A stretch of DNA of 64,000 nt, from NCBI GenBank assembly GCA_001939145.1, contig LSRX01000427.1:25538-89537 (forward strand). The letters run 5' to 3'. The stretch is from Symbiodinium microadriaticum. Lineage: Eukaryota; Sar; Dinophyceae; Suessiales; Symbiodiniaceae. Below, one piece after another: positions 55,401 through 64,000 of this stretch (its first letter is position 1; every line of letters starts with the position of its first letter). The notes under the pieces are model-generated. The model did not search any database and was not told the DNA's origin. It saw only the letters and a program-made list of their open reading frames with translations. A program made the position numbers and the translations under genes.

Positions 55401-55973
55401 GAAGCCAGGGGTGAGCGATGGTCGATCCTTCGGCTCGAGCTCAAAGCTCAGAACAGGACTGACAGACGTGATTTGGAAATTCGCGAGGTGCTGATTTCGT
55501 GGGGCAGCGCTTGAACACACTCTTTGCGGAGTCCGTCAATGAGGCCACAAATTTTCATGTGAACGACAGGCTTTCAACTGTCAGACTGTGGGAATGAGGC
55601 GTTGTGGCAATGCCTGGGCGGCAGTTTCAACGTGAGTACTTCTGCGTGGCATGATGCTGCAGAAGCCAGGACCAGATTATCCAGATCTTGACACCAATTT
55701 TCGGCCGCTTCGCGCAGGCAAGCGGGTTCCAGAGCTTTGCTGGGGCTTCCTTCCATCTCTTTTTGCAGCACCACCTCGGCGTTTGATTTAGCATTTTTTA
55801 CACATTGCCGGATAGCTGCTGTTGAGGAGCGGGAGAAATGCGAAAAGTTTGGAGACTTCCTGATCCGCAAGCAGATCGTCAAGCCGCCTCTCAGATGCCT
55901 CAGAAGTGTAATTACATCGCTTCCTGCAACCAGCGATGAGAAGTCCGAAAGGGCACAGCTTAGAAGTTCTTAG
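37147..55973 (+). CDS. MET5-like: MET5-type sulfite reductase: PFOR-like segment + flavodoxin + siroheme sulfite reductase (split over ~35 exons)
   Basis: The predicted enzyme reduces sulfite to sulfide in sulfur assimilation. The order of recognisable pieces follows the yeast sulfite reductase beta subunit from end to end: an N-terminal PFOR-like part, an FMN-binding flavodoxin domain, two sulfite/nitrite reductase half-repeats and the C-terminal iron-sulfur/siroheme segment, ending EEREKCEKFGDFLIRK. Exons are 25-150 bases and introns from about 60 bases to nearly 3 kb, with GT, GC or GA donors and AG acceptors. At most junctions tested the reading phase joins correctly. Exact limits of the first exon are unknown, and the exon with the first cluster-cysteine box was not found. 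Neighbouring repeats lie in its introns. It could be functional; no premature stop was seen inside any recognised exon. Details are given in the three domain entries. Confidence 0.85.
38886..39166 (+). repeat. Five degenerate ~45-72-bp tandem copies (CATCCAAACATCAACCGTTT type)
   Basis: Copies start GGCATACATCCAAACATCA at about 38888, 38961, 39027, 39072 and 39139. They contain TTTCAGCGT..ACAC..GGGGTCAA and GGGCCGGGCTTGGC in variable completeness. The array lies in the intron between the PFOR-like and flavodoxin exons. Confidence 0.85.
39390..39575 (+). repeat. Four degenerate ~50-bp copies (GCCCTTTGACAAGGTGTATC type)
   Basis: The phrase CCCTTT(A/G)ACAAG-(G/A)(T/C)GTATCGGA occurs near 39398, 39454, 39508 and 39549 with diverged spacers, in the same intron as the preceding array. 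Confidence 0.75.
40031..41677 (+). CDS. Sulfite reductase gene, flavodoxin (FMN) domain exons
   Basis: Exons in order are 40031-about 40090 (VTILYSSDTGHAEECAKAVA, the phosphate-binding T/S-x-T-G-x-A loop), about 40359-40445 (MDSFDVAALASEPLVVFCVA, ending TAGKG), 40696-40747 (EFCGNGRNMFGKLQEL), 41093-41152 (LKYCIFGLGDSHYWGKGTE, the second flavin loop with GLGDS-YW), about 41204-41292 (FNFAKPARDLDDLLEKLGF), 41364-41411 (MGAQRMMPTGFGDDQD), 41481-about 41555 (DTDQYHTGFAEWKGQLFSRL) and about 41633-41677 (PVKTDEQIKDP, linker). The loop HYW with KPARDLD and GDDQD is typical of flavodoxin domains fused to sulfite reductase rather than of cytochrome P450 reductases. It would receive electrons and pass them to the siroheme domain of the same chain. 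Confidence 0.85.
42011..55973 (+). CDS. Sulfite reductase gene, siroheme/4Fe-4S hemoprotein exons
   Basis: Exons include 42011-42049 (KLIKSHGSYQQ), 42220-42261 (DDRDLREERQKMG), 44351-44380 (VKATMRAMNK), 44563-about 44622 (CMDTLAACGDVCRNVLCTS), about 44728-44787 (HAEILHYTYEIHDHCLPR), 47619-47654 (GAYHEIFLMQ), 47716-47760, 47824-47865 (EPLYGLTYLPRKFK), 47962-48010 (VAIPPSNDVDLFAH), 48381-48416 (FIAIIQNGKLLG), 48473-48521 (FNVAVGGGLGFTHNN), 48586-48624 (THPRLADVIGT), 48892-48941 (TVARDFGD), 49059-49123 (KHARVKYTVEDYGPEWF), 49200-49238 (EQVEDRLGFKLE), 51144-51208 (GWVKASDGTWSCGLLVPIG), 51339-51405, about 51644-51712 (FRMTCNQSLVLENI), 51758-51806, 54792-54851 (ERYLPTLVERLEAVADKVGL), 54919-54961 (IVIRMTGCPNSCG), 55017-55062 (AEIGFIGKA), 55197-55224 (GTYNMYL), 55508-55543 (RLNTLFAESVNE), 55827-55973 (EKFGDFLIRKQIVKP to TAG). 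The second cysteine pair of the 4Fe-4S/siroheme site (CPNSC) is present. The exon with the first pair (usually ..PTCGLALAES..) should lie in 51807-54791 and was not found. Confidence 0.85.
45120..45895 (+). repeat. (TATG)n/(TGTC)n microsatellite complex
   Basis: TAGGTATG, TGCATGCA, GTCTGTCT, TATGTATG and GAATGAAT blocks succeed one another over about 770 bases inside a sulfite reductase intron. ORFs rich in Thr-Tyr-Ile-His or Met-Tyr-Val-Cys are artefacts. Confidence 0.95.
45967..46650 (+). repeat. Diverged repeat family member, copy 2, beginning with a spliced-leader-like word
   Basis: It shares translated blocks with 19384-19830 (SFEVGA; NTIQACRQQRARVEMPDRV; QFAQLLA). At its 5' edge, 45967-45982 reads TCCGTGGCCATTTTGG, one mismatch from the start of the dinoflagellate spliced leader (TCCGTAGCCATTTTGG...). 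A 226-codon frame from 45970 overlaps but does not clearly give the shared protein throughout. It sits in an intron of the sulfite reductase gene and may be a retroposed transcript. Confidence 0.5.
47085..47310 (+). repeat. GTAC/TGCC/TGTC/TATG microsatellite
   Basis: This is a second tetranucleotide complex in the same intron as 45120-45895. It starts AAGTACGTAAGTATGCAAG and ends in ATGCATGCATGCATGG. Confidence 0.93.
49440..50860. repeat. Large inverted array: GTTTGAAAG-type arm, ~60-bp tandem centre, CTTTCAAAC-type arm
   Basis: 49440-50000 is dense in GTTTGAAAGTTCGA-like words, and 50335-50860 is dense in their complements (TTCGAACTCTCAAACTTTCAA). Between them, about 50110-50320, lie four ~60-bp copies containing GATCAACGCCATCGCC followed by TGAGGAGGCG. 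All of it lies in the intron 49239-51143 of the sulfite reductase gene. Confidence 0.75.
52225..52460 (+). repeat. (GA)n microsatellites flanking a GC-rich segment
   Basis: GA tracts at about 52232-52275 and 52386-52457 bracket a short GC-rich stretch, again in an intron of the sulfite reductase gene. Confidence 0.93.
53870..54470. other. AT-rich intron stretch, no gene
   Basis: Part of the large intron before the exon at 54792. A+T content is raised, and no repeat or reading frame stands out. Confidence 0.5.
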
Positions 55974-57850
55974 AAGCATCACAGGTGCATGTGGGTGCGA
56001 GTTTCGGACAGCTGGATGAGTACTCAATCTGAGATCTGGAATTCGGTCCCCAGGATGAACAATGGCCGTGACTGGTGGACGACCCCGGAGGTCTGAAGGA
56101 GAGCATGACATGGAGGTGAGACTTTACAGCATGCATTGTGAAGTTCCTCTGGTTGTCCAGAGACGCAGGCATGCTGAGCTGCAAACTGTACAGCAAGGAT
56201 CCCTACACAATTTTGACGTCTTGTCTGTCCGTCAGAACTGGAGAGTATGACGCTCTCCCTAATCCTGCCTTGTCGGCATCTTGCAGATGCTTTACCAATG
56301 CCAATGCGGAGGTTAGACGAGATCTTGGTACAAATGCAGCCTAAGACTATCTCGTCTTGCTTCCAGGCTGTCTTTAGCCTATTCCTCAGCACGGGCATGG
56401 CGGCTCTGTAGTTCTCCAGTACATGCAAAACTTCCGCATGCCCTCGCACTCCACATAGGACACGGGCCAGCCGAAACCGTGTACCTCAAGCGCTGGCCCT
56501 AGGGCCCTAGAGAGCCTAGAGCCAACTTTCAAGTCCAGCAGCTGCAGCCAGTCCACAGTAAGTGCTTAAGAAGCGCGGACATAGCTGAGCGAAACAGGCG
56601 ACAGTCCGGCCGCGGTGCCTTGGATACCTAAGCAGCAGGGCAACGAGTTTCTGAGGTACTGTATCGAGGGGCTGATCCTGCAAGTTCGCTCGGCATAGTG
56701 TGATGGTGGCGAGGTGTCGTTCGAGCGACGAGGCCAACATCGATTTTCCCATGCAGACCTCATGCGGTGATGCACCACGAAGAGGGGCGAGGCAAAAGCA
56801 ACCTTCCTCGCAGGATCTCGCAGGCACGTCTCCTTTTACACAAACTTGGAGATCGGCAGTCAAGCTTTCATAAGCTCTCCGGTTGCACTGCATCATGCCT
56901 CGCAGCTTTAGCGCTCGAGAACATTTTTTAGCATCCGACACGACATGCAGGGCGCCAAAAAGTCTCATCTACTAGTATCATGTTGTCACTCCAGACAACA
57001 GGCCAGTCTGACCTCACTGTGGCATGGGTTCTGTTCTGGGCAACAGCCGGACTTCCGGCGTTGTCTAGGTGCAAAACAATTGCAAAAACTAGACTGGAGT
57101 GGTGGCAATTCTGATATTGCTTGGTCCGTTTAGGGATCGGGTCGCCGCTCACCGTGCGGTTGGTGGCGCATGTCGACTTCCCGGAGACCGCCGTTCTGGC
57201 AGGCAATGGCCGTTGAACTGATTACAGCTCAATGACTGAACAGGCTTGTTCCTCCAAGCACAGCATGCAAGCACAGCTGCAAATGCCACTTCGCAAGATT
57301 TGGATGGTAGAGCCCAGATGCAGGCGTGCCTGTTCTGAGCCCCTTGCGTCATGCTGGAATGGCCAACCGTGCCAACGACCCGAAGTCTGCCGAAGAGGCT
57401 GGAGGGCGCTTGTTACCGGTAGACGGATGTTCGGTATCTCCGGCACACTGCCTTGCCTGCAAGAGATGGACATCAGCCGAGGCGGTTCGAGCTTCTCGAC
57501 TTGCCTTCACCGGAGAGCCCGAACGCACGGCCGTACATTGCCGCGTTGTCAGGCCTTGTCCCGCCCCATTTGCAAATGTCGTACCAGGGCGTGGGCCCAC
57601 TTTCGCCATCAAAACCATGCTCTGCTGCACGGAAGTTGCAATTCCTCGGACGTTTAGCTCTCGATGACTTCGGCAACAAGGCGTGTCAAAGGCTTTAAAA
57701 AAAGGCCGGAGACAGTTTCCTGGGCGTGAGATAGTTCCCTCGGCGTAGTATTGGGACATAGACAAACACGCAGATGCATGGCTACATAGATGCATGGTTT
57801 GTTTATGTTTTTGATGCATGCATGCATGCAGGCATGGATCGATGGATGCA
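55974..57850. other. No gene recognised
   Basis: This stretch follows the putative stop codon of the sulfite reductase gene. Several random-looking frames occur on both strands. No polyadenylation signal is expected to be recognisable in a dinoflagellate. Confidence 0.45.
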
Positions 57851-57944
57851 CGGAAGGATGGACGGACGGATGGATGGATGATGGATGGATGCATGTTCGT
57901 GTATGCATGTGTATACATATACATATATATATATATATATATAC

Positions 57945-57975
<31 letters not shown>

Positions 57976-58020
57976 TGTATGTATGTATGTATGTGTGTAT
58001 GTATGTGTGTCATTGTGTGT
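57820..58020 (+). repeat. GATG/(AT)n/(TATG)n microsatellite complex
   Basis: GGACGGAC/GGATGGAT blocks are followed by (AT)n near 57920-57945, (TATG)n and (TGTG)n. Confidence 0.95.
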
Positions 58021-58444
58021 GTGGGGAGGGGGGAAACAGAGGGTAGGACGTCAGCCATCCAAGTCAGCGAGTGTTTCATCTACAAGCAGGGGGTGCGGCA
58101 CTCTGCGTGAACAAGAGTTACGGGATTCTTGGCTATATACCTGCAGACAGTAATGGTTCGGCATGAACGGCGGAACGCAGCTTGGGCACCGGGTCTGTCT
58201 TCATCAGGTCAATAATCACTCAGGCTTTGAGGCAGTGCTCGAGCGCAGTCAATATGGCAAGCCCCTTGGTCCATGCAGTATTTGGAATGTTATGTCGCAA
58301 TCTGTTGTCGTCAGATATGTACCTTGCCGTGGATGATTAAGCGAACCAGCCTATTGAAGACCTCCCTGCATCCTGCTTCTGCGAGTCTCAGATAGAGTTC
58401 TGAGTGGAATATCACACGCAGATTGAAGCTCTCGGTGATCCGAG

Positions 58445-58665
58445 TGTCTGTCTTGTCTGTCTGGCTGTCTGCCTGCCTGCCTGCCTGCCTGTCTGTCTGT
58501 CCGTCTGCATGCATGCATGCATGCATGCATGCATGCATGCATGCATGTATGTACGTAGGTGTGCATGTATGTATGTATGTATGTATGTATGTATGCATGC
58601 ATGCATGCATGTATGTATGTATGTATGTATGTATGTATGTGTGTATGCACGTATGCATGTATTTA

Positions 58666-58701
<36 letters not shown>

Positions 58702-58830
58702 TGTATGCCACTTATGCATGTGCGTATGTATGTTGCAGGGATGGATGGCTGGCTGGCTGGCTGGATGCATGGACGTCTGTAGGTATGTACGTGTGGACGT
58801 CTGTACGTCTGTATGTATGTATCTGGTAAT
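58445..58830 (+). repeat. TGTC/TGCC/(TGCA)n/(TATG)n/(TAAG)n/(TGGC)n microsatellite complex
   Basis: These are successive tetranucleotide blocks, the third such complex of this kind in the window. Long Met-Tyr-Val-Cys frames here are artefacts. Confidence 0.95.
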
Positions 58831-60079
58831 GTACTACAATACAGTGTTGCATGTGTTTGTGGGTCGTCACGGGCCGAAGGAGCTTTATGCGAACCGTCCG
58901 CCTATGGATGGGTGTTCGCAGGCGAACTGACCATGGGCCTCGAGTCGCCTGGCCCCCTGTCTCGGAGATGGACGCTTGGAGCGAGGAACTCTGGTCAGCA
59001 TCTGGGCAGGCAATTGCAAGCGACGAGAGACCTGTAGTTTTCAGCCTGTGGCCGTCCCTTGGTGGGTTGAGTCAGCTTATCGTATCTGTACCGACATGAG
59101 CGTGAGGGCAAACGCAGAGAAAAGCAGTGCACGCACGATTAGGATGTTTTAGAAGCATGACGCAACACAGTCCTTCAGATTCAGGTACAGAAACCCAAAG
59201 CTGGACTTGTCGCACGTGTGTGTATTTGGAGGAGCTTCAGTTTCTTTTGGATTTGGAAGTTTCACTAGTGGTTCTTATGACTGTTCTCCGGCCGCATTCG
59301 AAGTGTTTAGCTTGGCTGAAGACGAGCAAGCTGAAAGACACCACTTCAGCAGGCCGTAACACCGGGCAGTCGCCAGGTTTTCGCCCGCGAAATCCCTGGC
59401 GCGAGCAGCATTAGATCCAATTGCGAGTTCTCCTCAGAATCGTGGCTTGGCTCCCCACCGGGCTGGTCTGGCGTGCAGGTTGACGAGACTTCAATGTGTT
59501 TTTTGGTGGTTGTGAATCGTGACTTACGAGTACAGCATGTCTTCACTTGGCAGTGACTTGGCAGCCCGCCAGCCTTGGGAAAAGAATGGTTTCGTGGAAT
59601 GCATGCTACAGACTATCATAGAACCTCTACCGAAAAGCCCTTCGTCTCTGAGGTTTCCAGAAGGCAGAGGAACTTTGTGATGCCCTTCCTGTGGAAGCAA
59701 CCCTGGGCGGTCGACGCTCCTCCAGGCCTTAAGTGGCAGGGTCGCCTTCGTCTGTTCAGTCTCAGCACCAGCACGCAAGAGCACGGAAGATAGGAGTCTG
59801 GGGACGGCCTTAGACCGCAGATTCGTGGTAGGTCCTGGTAGGTGAATCAAAGCATTGCTGCAATGTTTTTCACAAAACCAATCCTTCTGCTGTCAACAAG
59901 CGCGATTCCCGGACAGGCAGTGGATTCTGCCACCATTGGATGCGAAGGTGGAATCTGAAACTTGGTTTGCGTAGGACTCGAAGCACGATCGTCCAAGTTG
60001 TGGTTAAAGGTCAATATTTTGAGGTCCATTCGACGGCGGTCCGTGGCTGTTTGCTCTTCGCTGCTCAACCAGGAAGTGG
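58831..60079. other. No gene recognised
   Basis: A few protein-like words occur (for example MDAWSEELWSASGQAIASDE near 58970), but without splice context or a family match. They may belong to the gene ending at 60205. Confidence 0.35.
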
Positions 60080-60205
60080 CCAACGACTTCTATCCTTCTC
60101 GACGACTCAAAGGATGTAGAGGACAGGGAGAAGACTTCCAAATTCAAGCGCATCTTCTGGGACTGTGTCAAGCCTCTGCACAGCGTTTTCAAACATAAAC
60201 AATGA
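60080..60205 (+). CDS. Probable C-terminal exon of an unknown protein
   Basis: A frame reading LLDDSKDVEDREKTSKFKRI and then FWDCVKPLHSVFKHKQ ends at TGA 60203-60205. The acidic-then-basic pattern and the Trp/Cys/His-rich end look like a real protein terminus, and surrounding frames look random. Family not recognised. The start of the exon is approximate. Confidence 0.4.
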   Translation, partial: PTTSILLDDSKDVEDREKTSKFKRIFWDCVKPLHSVFKHKQ

Positions 60206-60756
60206 AGACACAACACCGTAGATTCTAGATGATCAAGCAGCGATACTTTGGAGGCGCATCAGAGTATCTGGCTCGGCAGCCTCTGGTCAGCAACAGTTTG
60301 TTCTCCTGATGCCCTCGTTTGGCTTTCTCGTGCTCTTTGCTGTCAGCTGCCGTCTCGTACTGGTACAAGCTCATTATGTTCATGGAAGCTCCACTACAGA
60401 AGATGTTGTTGTGCTGAGGTCTTCGAGACGAAGTGCGACGGAAGTGTATGAGCTGAACTTCGTCAAGGACCGCAGGCTCTCAGGCTCGTTCAGGCTCGGC
60501 CACGTCTCGCTTCCACTCTGCGCGCTCTGCGAGGAAGCCTTTCTCCGGTTCCGGTCGGACAGCGCGGAGTTGAATGTCAGCGACCTTCGACTCCCGGCAA
60601 GACTTTGCACACACGCTGTCGGCCGGCATGTGGCAGAGGTATGCTTGAACCGCGCACGCAAAGTGAAATCCAGTGGCCTTCGATTCTAGCGTTGTTATGC
60701 AGCATTATAACTCCTAACGAATTAAAAGTTGCCGTAGTGAGACGAAGCCAAGTGGA

Positions 60757-60855
60757 GGAGATGTCTTGGACCACCTGGGCTACCTCGGAATCACAGACGA
60801 AGCGGCTGCTTCTCTGGCCAAAGAGGTCTCGCGCTTCTCAACCCTGGACTTCCAG
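60757..60855 (+). CDS. EF-hand-like exon fragment
   Basis: The frame GDVLDHLGYLGITDEAAASL continues AKEVSRFSTLDFQ up to a possible GA donor at 60856. It resembles the helix-linker-helix segment between EF-hands in calmodulin-like proteins of dinoflagellates (LGHLGY..TDE.A..L..EV..F.TLDF..F). The calcium loop itself is not in this exon. A following frame near 60875 (DSFAAYREIPG) could be the next exon. The whole gene was not assembled. Confidence 0.4.
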
Positions 60856-60949
60856 GATCACTGTTTTTGCTGACAGCTTCGCAGCTTACCGGGAGATCCC
60901 GGGAGCTTCGCGGCCTCATGTTGGCCAAGTCAGGAGATGCAGAGGGTGA

Positions 60950-63374
60950 TCGAGTGTGCCGGGAACTTCGAACACCAACAGATCGAGCAGGCGTTTCAGA
61001 GACAGGCAAGCGTGATGAGGGCTTGCACGTCATCTGAACACACGCAGCCAGCTCAGTCTGAAGCACTTTGACAAATCAGCAGTGGGCCCTGGTCTCCTGC
61101 AGCCTTTCCGAGGAAGTTGTCTTCTGTCAGCTTAGTGTTACCTCCGAAAGTACGCCTCCACCGCAGTGCCAGGCCGTTGCACAGGAAGATGGCGCCCACG
61201 TGCACGTGAACAGACTCTCGGCACCCCCTTGCATGATCATGTTCTGGTGTCCGGTTGATTGTTCACCGCTCTCCCTAGCCCTTCACCACTCACTCAACTC
61301 CAAGGACTACAGTTCATCCTCCATGAACTGGGTGCTACCTCTGACGGCCAAGCGGTGCGCGAAAGCCTTGCAGCATGGGCCACAGTCGATCACAACTCGT
61401 CCTCGAGAAGAGGTTCTGCTATGTTGTTGTCTGTTGTCATCGTGCGAGAATTTGACAAAGGGCCACCACTTGCATGCCCTTCATAAGCCCCCAATCTTGC
61501 CCCACTCGCCTGAAGAGCCCCTCTAAGCCAATTTAGGCCACGCACCTCTGCTGCCAACCATTGTCCACCCAGGCCTCAAACCTGCCGGAGCCTTCTGCGA
61601 CGGACGGTCAGCAGGCTCTTTCTCAGCCCGCCGATTCGGATTCAAACAGGTTTGTGTCAAAGCTCGTCACGGTCTGCCACAGGTGCTGCTAAATCCACAC
61701 AGTACCTTTTCTTTTTTGAGCATGATCCATGCGTGCAATCAGATCGCCGTCTTGTATGGAATTCAGGCTTCACATTCAACACGCATCGCATGTTTGCTGC
61801 AAGCCAGGAATGCCCAGCGGCAGCCTCCGCCTGGCTCGACTTTGACCAGGTGGGGGCCCTTCGCATGATGCGATGTGGTGGCCAGTTACCACGTTTGATT
61901 AAGGCTGTGCTTGAGTTCGGGTGGCAGGTAAACTATTTCCTGGCCACACACCGGGCAGCTCAATGTTGCCACCGGGCAGCAGGCAGCTGGAGCAAAGCGC
62001 GTTCTTTGGCTCTGCTTTCCCGAGGCTCCGAGGCGCTGGTGCAGAGCGCAGAGACGATCTTCAAGTCCTTGGCACATCGGCAAAGTGGCCGCCTCGAGGC
62101 CAAGCCGAGCCGCAGAGCCACAGGGACTAGGACCACTAGGACCTGGACTTAGACTTACGTGTCTTTCCTCCGGCTCAGCCGAGCAGGTGAGTGCCTACCG
62201 GATCCCAGAGCTCCTCAGTCGGCTCTTCGAGGCTTGTGGCTTTAAGTGCTGGTCCCTGTCCTGCGTGCGACTCTGGCCTCGGAGGATGACGTGCTGCAGT
62301 CCGTGAAAGAGTTATGCTGCTTGGCAAGTGTGAGATGCTCGCACAGCCGTTCCAGCAGAATCACTTCGAAGCTTTTGCTGGGGTTGTTCGGGTTGTTCGG
62401 GAGCGGCTCCGCAATGAGGGGATCATCATGGCTTTTCTCGGTTGGGGGATTCAGCTACGACTTTCATCTTAGCTTAACCCGCAAAGAACAGCGGCATGCG
62501 TGTGAGTTGCTGGGGCTAAAGAAGGCAGAGAGGGCTCGTGGTACCCCAAGACGAAGGACTACCAAAGGAGAACAGTCCCAGCAGAGTTTCACCCTTCCGG
62601 AAGCACTGAGCGGCGGGGTCGTAATGGTTCGCTTCTCCTGATGGTTCGCTTCGCGAAGAACCAGAAGACAAGTTCGTGGGAGAGAGAAAGAGAGAGATAT
62701 GAACGGAGGACAGGGCACTCGTCTTTGTTCGTGTGGCTTGCTTTTAACCATGAGTTGGCTGCCTGTGTCCAAGCCAACACCCATCCTGTCTAAGCCTTTG
62801 CAGAAACTGTGCACAGCTTTGTCAATTCGTTCGGAGCATCCGCCAATGCCGAGGCCAGAGGCTCGAAAGCAACGAGGCTGCCCAAGGCTGCGAGAGCCGC
62901 TGGGACTGGGTTTTGGTGTGGTGAGTCCCAACAAAGCATGACACGGCATGCTTCAGCGCAACGATTCCTATGCATGTTCCCTCTACCGTACATGACCAAT
63001 CATTGCATTATGGGGCTGCACCCATGGGCGGCCGGGGTGGAACAATGTGCCCGTGCCACTCCTCGCATTGCGCCGCCCCCACGAGATGCTCACTCCAGTT
63101 ACTGTAGTTGTGGGCGGGAAACAGATCGTGTCCGGTTTCGAGCATATATGACCTGTAAATACAACTGTGCAAACATCTTCAAGCAGTTGGAGTTCCTTTT
63201 CCCTCTCCTTCGGACTGTATGGGCTCACGGACCACCGGTCTGCTCGTGACAAGATACCGGCATGTGCTAGTTTCGAATTCCCCTCTGTTGCAATTTCTAC
63301 GTTCTACTCGCTAGGTTAGGCAAGCTTTCCAGCAACAGGTGTTCCCATATCGTGCTGCCAAACATTGTTCACTC
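60950..63374. other. No gene recognised
   Basis: Reading frames of 70-166 codons occur on both strands without recognisable motifs. Confidence 0.45.
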
Positions 63375-63377
63375 CCT

Positions 63378-63420
<43 letters not shown>

Positions 63421-63460
63421 ACTCACTGACTGACTGACTGACTGACTCACTCACTCACGC
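63375..63460 (+). repeat. (CT)n and (ACTC)/(ACTG)n microsatellite
   Basis: CCCTCCCT runs into (CT)n, then ACTCACTC and GACTGACT tetranucleotides. Confidence 0.95.
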
Positions 63461-63970
63461 TTCCATCGAAACTTCCTTGGTTGATCGACATGTGTTCCAG
63501 GCTTCTGGAAAAGCCTTCACTTCTTGTTAGCGGCGAGACTCATGCACCGATGTTGTCAATAGACAATTAGCAGCCAACTTCTGCAAGCGTGCCGCAAGGG
63601 TTCATGTGTTCGGACAAGGCAAGCAAAGAAGCCGAACCCAAGTCAGTTTTGCATGTTTTGCTAGCTCAAGAACCCTCGCAATGGCTGTTGTTCAATCCTA
63701 GCGAGGAGCCACAGCACTGTGCAGCGTGCAGTGGTGCTTTGTTTACCCAGGCTTCATTCGTTAAACCTCTTTACATACATAGGCAATTCATTTTCCTTCT
63801 CTGCGGGTATCGGCAGGTCTGATACTAAGGTCGGTGCTGGCTTACGGCATTCCGAAGCTAACTGACTCGCCCGCAATGAGCAGAGCCCGCTGAGAGTCCA
63901 ACATTTATGCGTATGGGGACAATAAAACCATCGCAACTACAAGAACACTTATCATAATAGTTATATGTGT

Positions 63971-64000
63971 GGTGGTTGTGGTTGTGGTGGTTGTGGTTGT
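63971..64000 (+). repeat. GTGGTT/GGTTGT simple repeat running off the window
   Basis: GTGGTTGTGGTTGTGGTGG continues to the last base, so its length is unknown. The stretch 63461-63970 holds no gene I can recognise. Confidence 0.85.

Noticed and set aside
1-64000. tRNA, rRNA, snRNA or spliced-leader RNA genes
   Set aside because: Scanned by eye for tRNA B-box, 5S, U6 and spliced-leader words. Only the single 16-base leader-like match at 45967 was found. A covariance-model search would be needed to exclude them.

Overview
The window looks like nuclear DNA of a dinoflagellate, probably a symbiodiniacean-type alga. The evidence is internal. Two recognisable housekeeping genes are cut into many very short exons whose introns start with GC or GA as often as GT and end in AG, usually followed by G. 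Most of the sequence is non-coding, rich in microsatellites and strewn with broken retroelements. No bacterial operon, CRISPR array, rRNA or tRNA was seen.

Region 1 (1-18.1 kb) holds two head-to-tail copies of the gene for the mitochondrial cytochrome bc1 Rieske iron-sulfur protein (about 1-1663 and 16310-18127). The first 779 bases are repeated at 16303-17081 with about six differences, introns included. The 3' exons of the two copies differ only at synonymous sites, and their introns are unrelated. Between the copies lie a degenerate LINE-like element (RNase H and zinc-finger parts, 2-6 kb), a possible pseudogene at 9.5-10.7 kb, a large AGT/45-bp satellite (11.3-12.4 kb), and a 44-bp tandem array running into an assembly gap of 390 N (15056-15445).

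Region 2 (18.1-30.7 kb) is mobile-element territory. It holds a diverged repeat shared with 46 kb, a remnant resembling a ubiquitin-hydrolase-type peptidase, and, at 23.1-29.9 kb, a roughly 6.9-kb Penelope-like retroelement candidate. That element has 278-bp flanking direct repeats, microsatellites at both edges, an N-terminal ORF with a possible GIY-YIG-type C-terminal signature, a CxC motif and a reverse transcriptase whose catalytic motif reads YVDN. Four small hairpins with an identical loop precede its first ORF.

Region 3 (30.7-37.1 kb) has no gene I can name. It contains a degenerate telomere-like patch and an AT-rich satellite of about 170-bp period.

Region 4 (37.1-56.0 kb) is one large split gene, read motif by motif on the + strand: a MET5-type sulfite reductase fusing a PFOR-like segment, a flavodoxin (FMN) domain and a full siroheme/4Fe-4S sulfite reductase. 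About 35 exon pieces were placed. Its introns carry microsatellites, a retroposed-looking repeat with a possible spliced-leader relic, and a large inverted repeat array.

Region 5 (56-64 kb) has only two short coding-looking exons (60.1 and 60.8 kb) and more microsatellites. The Rieske genes and the sulfite reductase are unrelated in function (respiration and sulfur assimilation).
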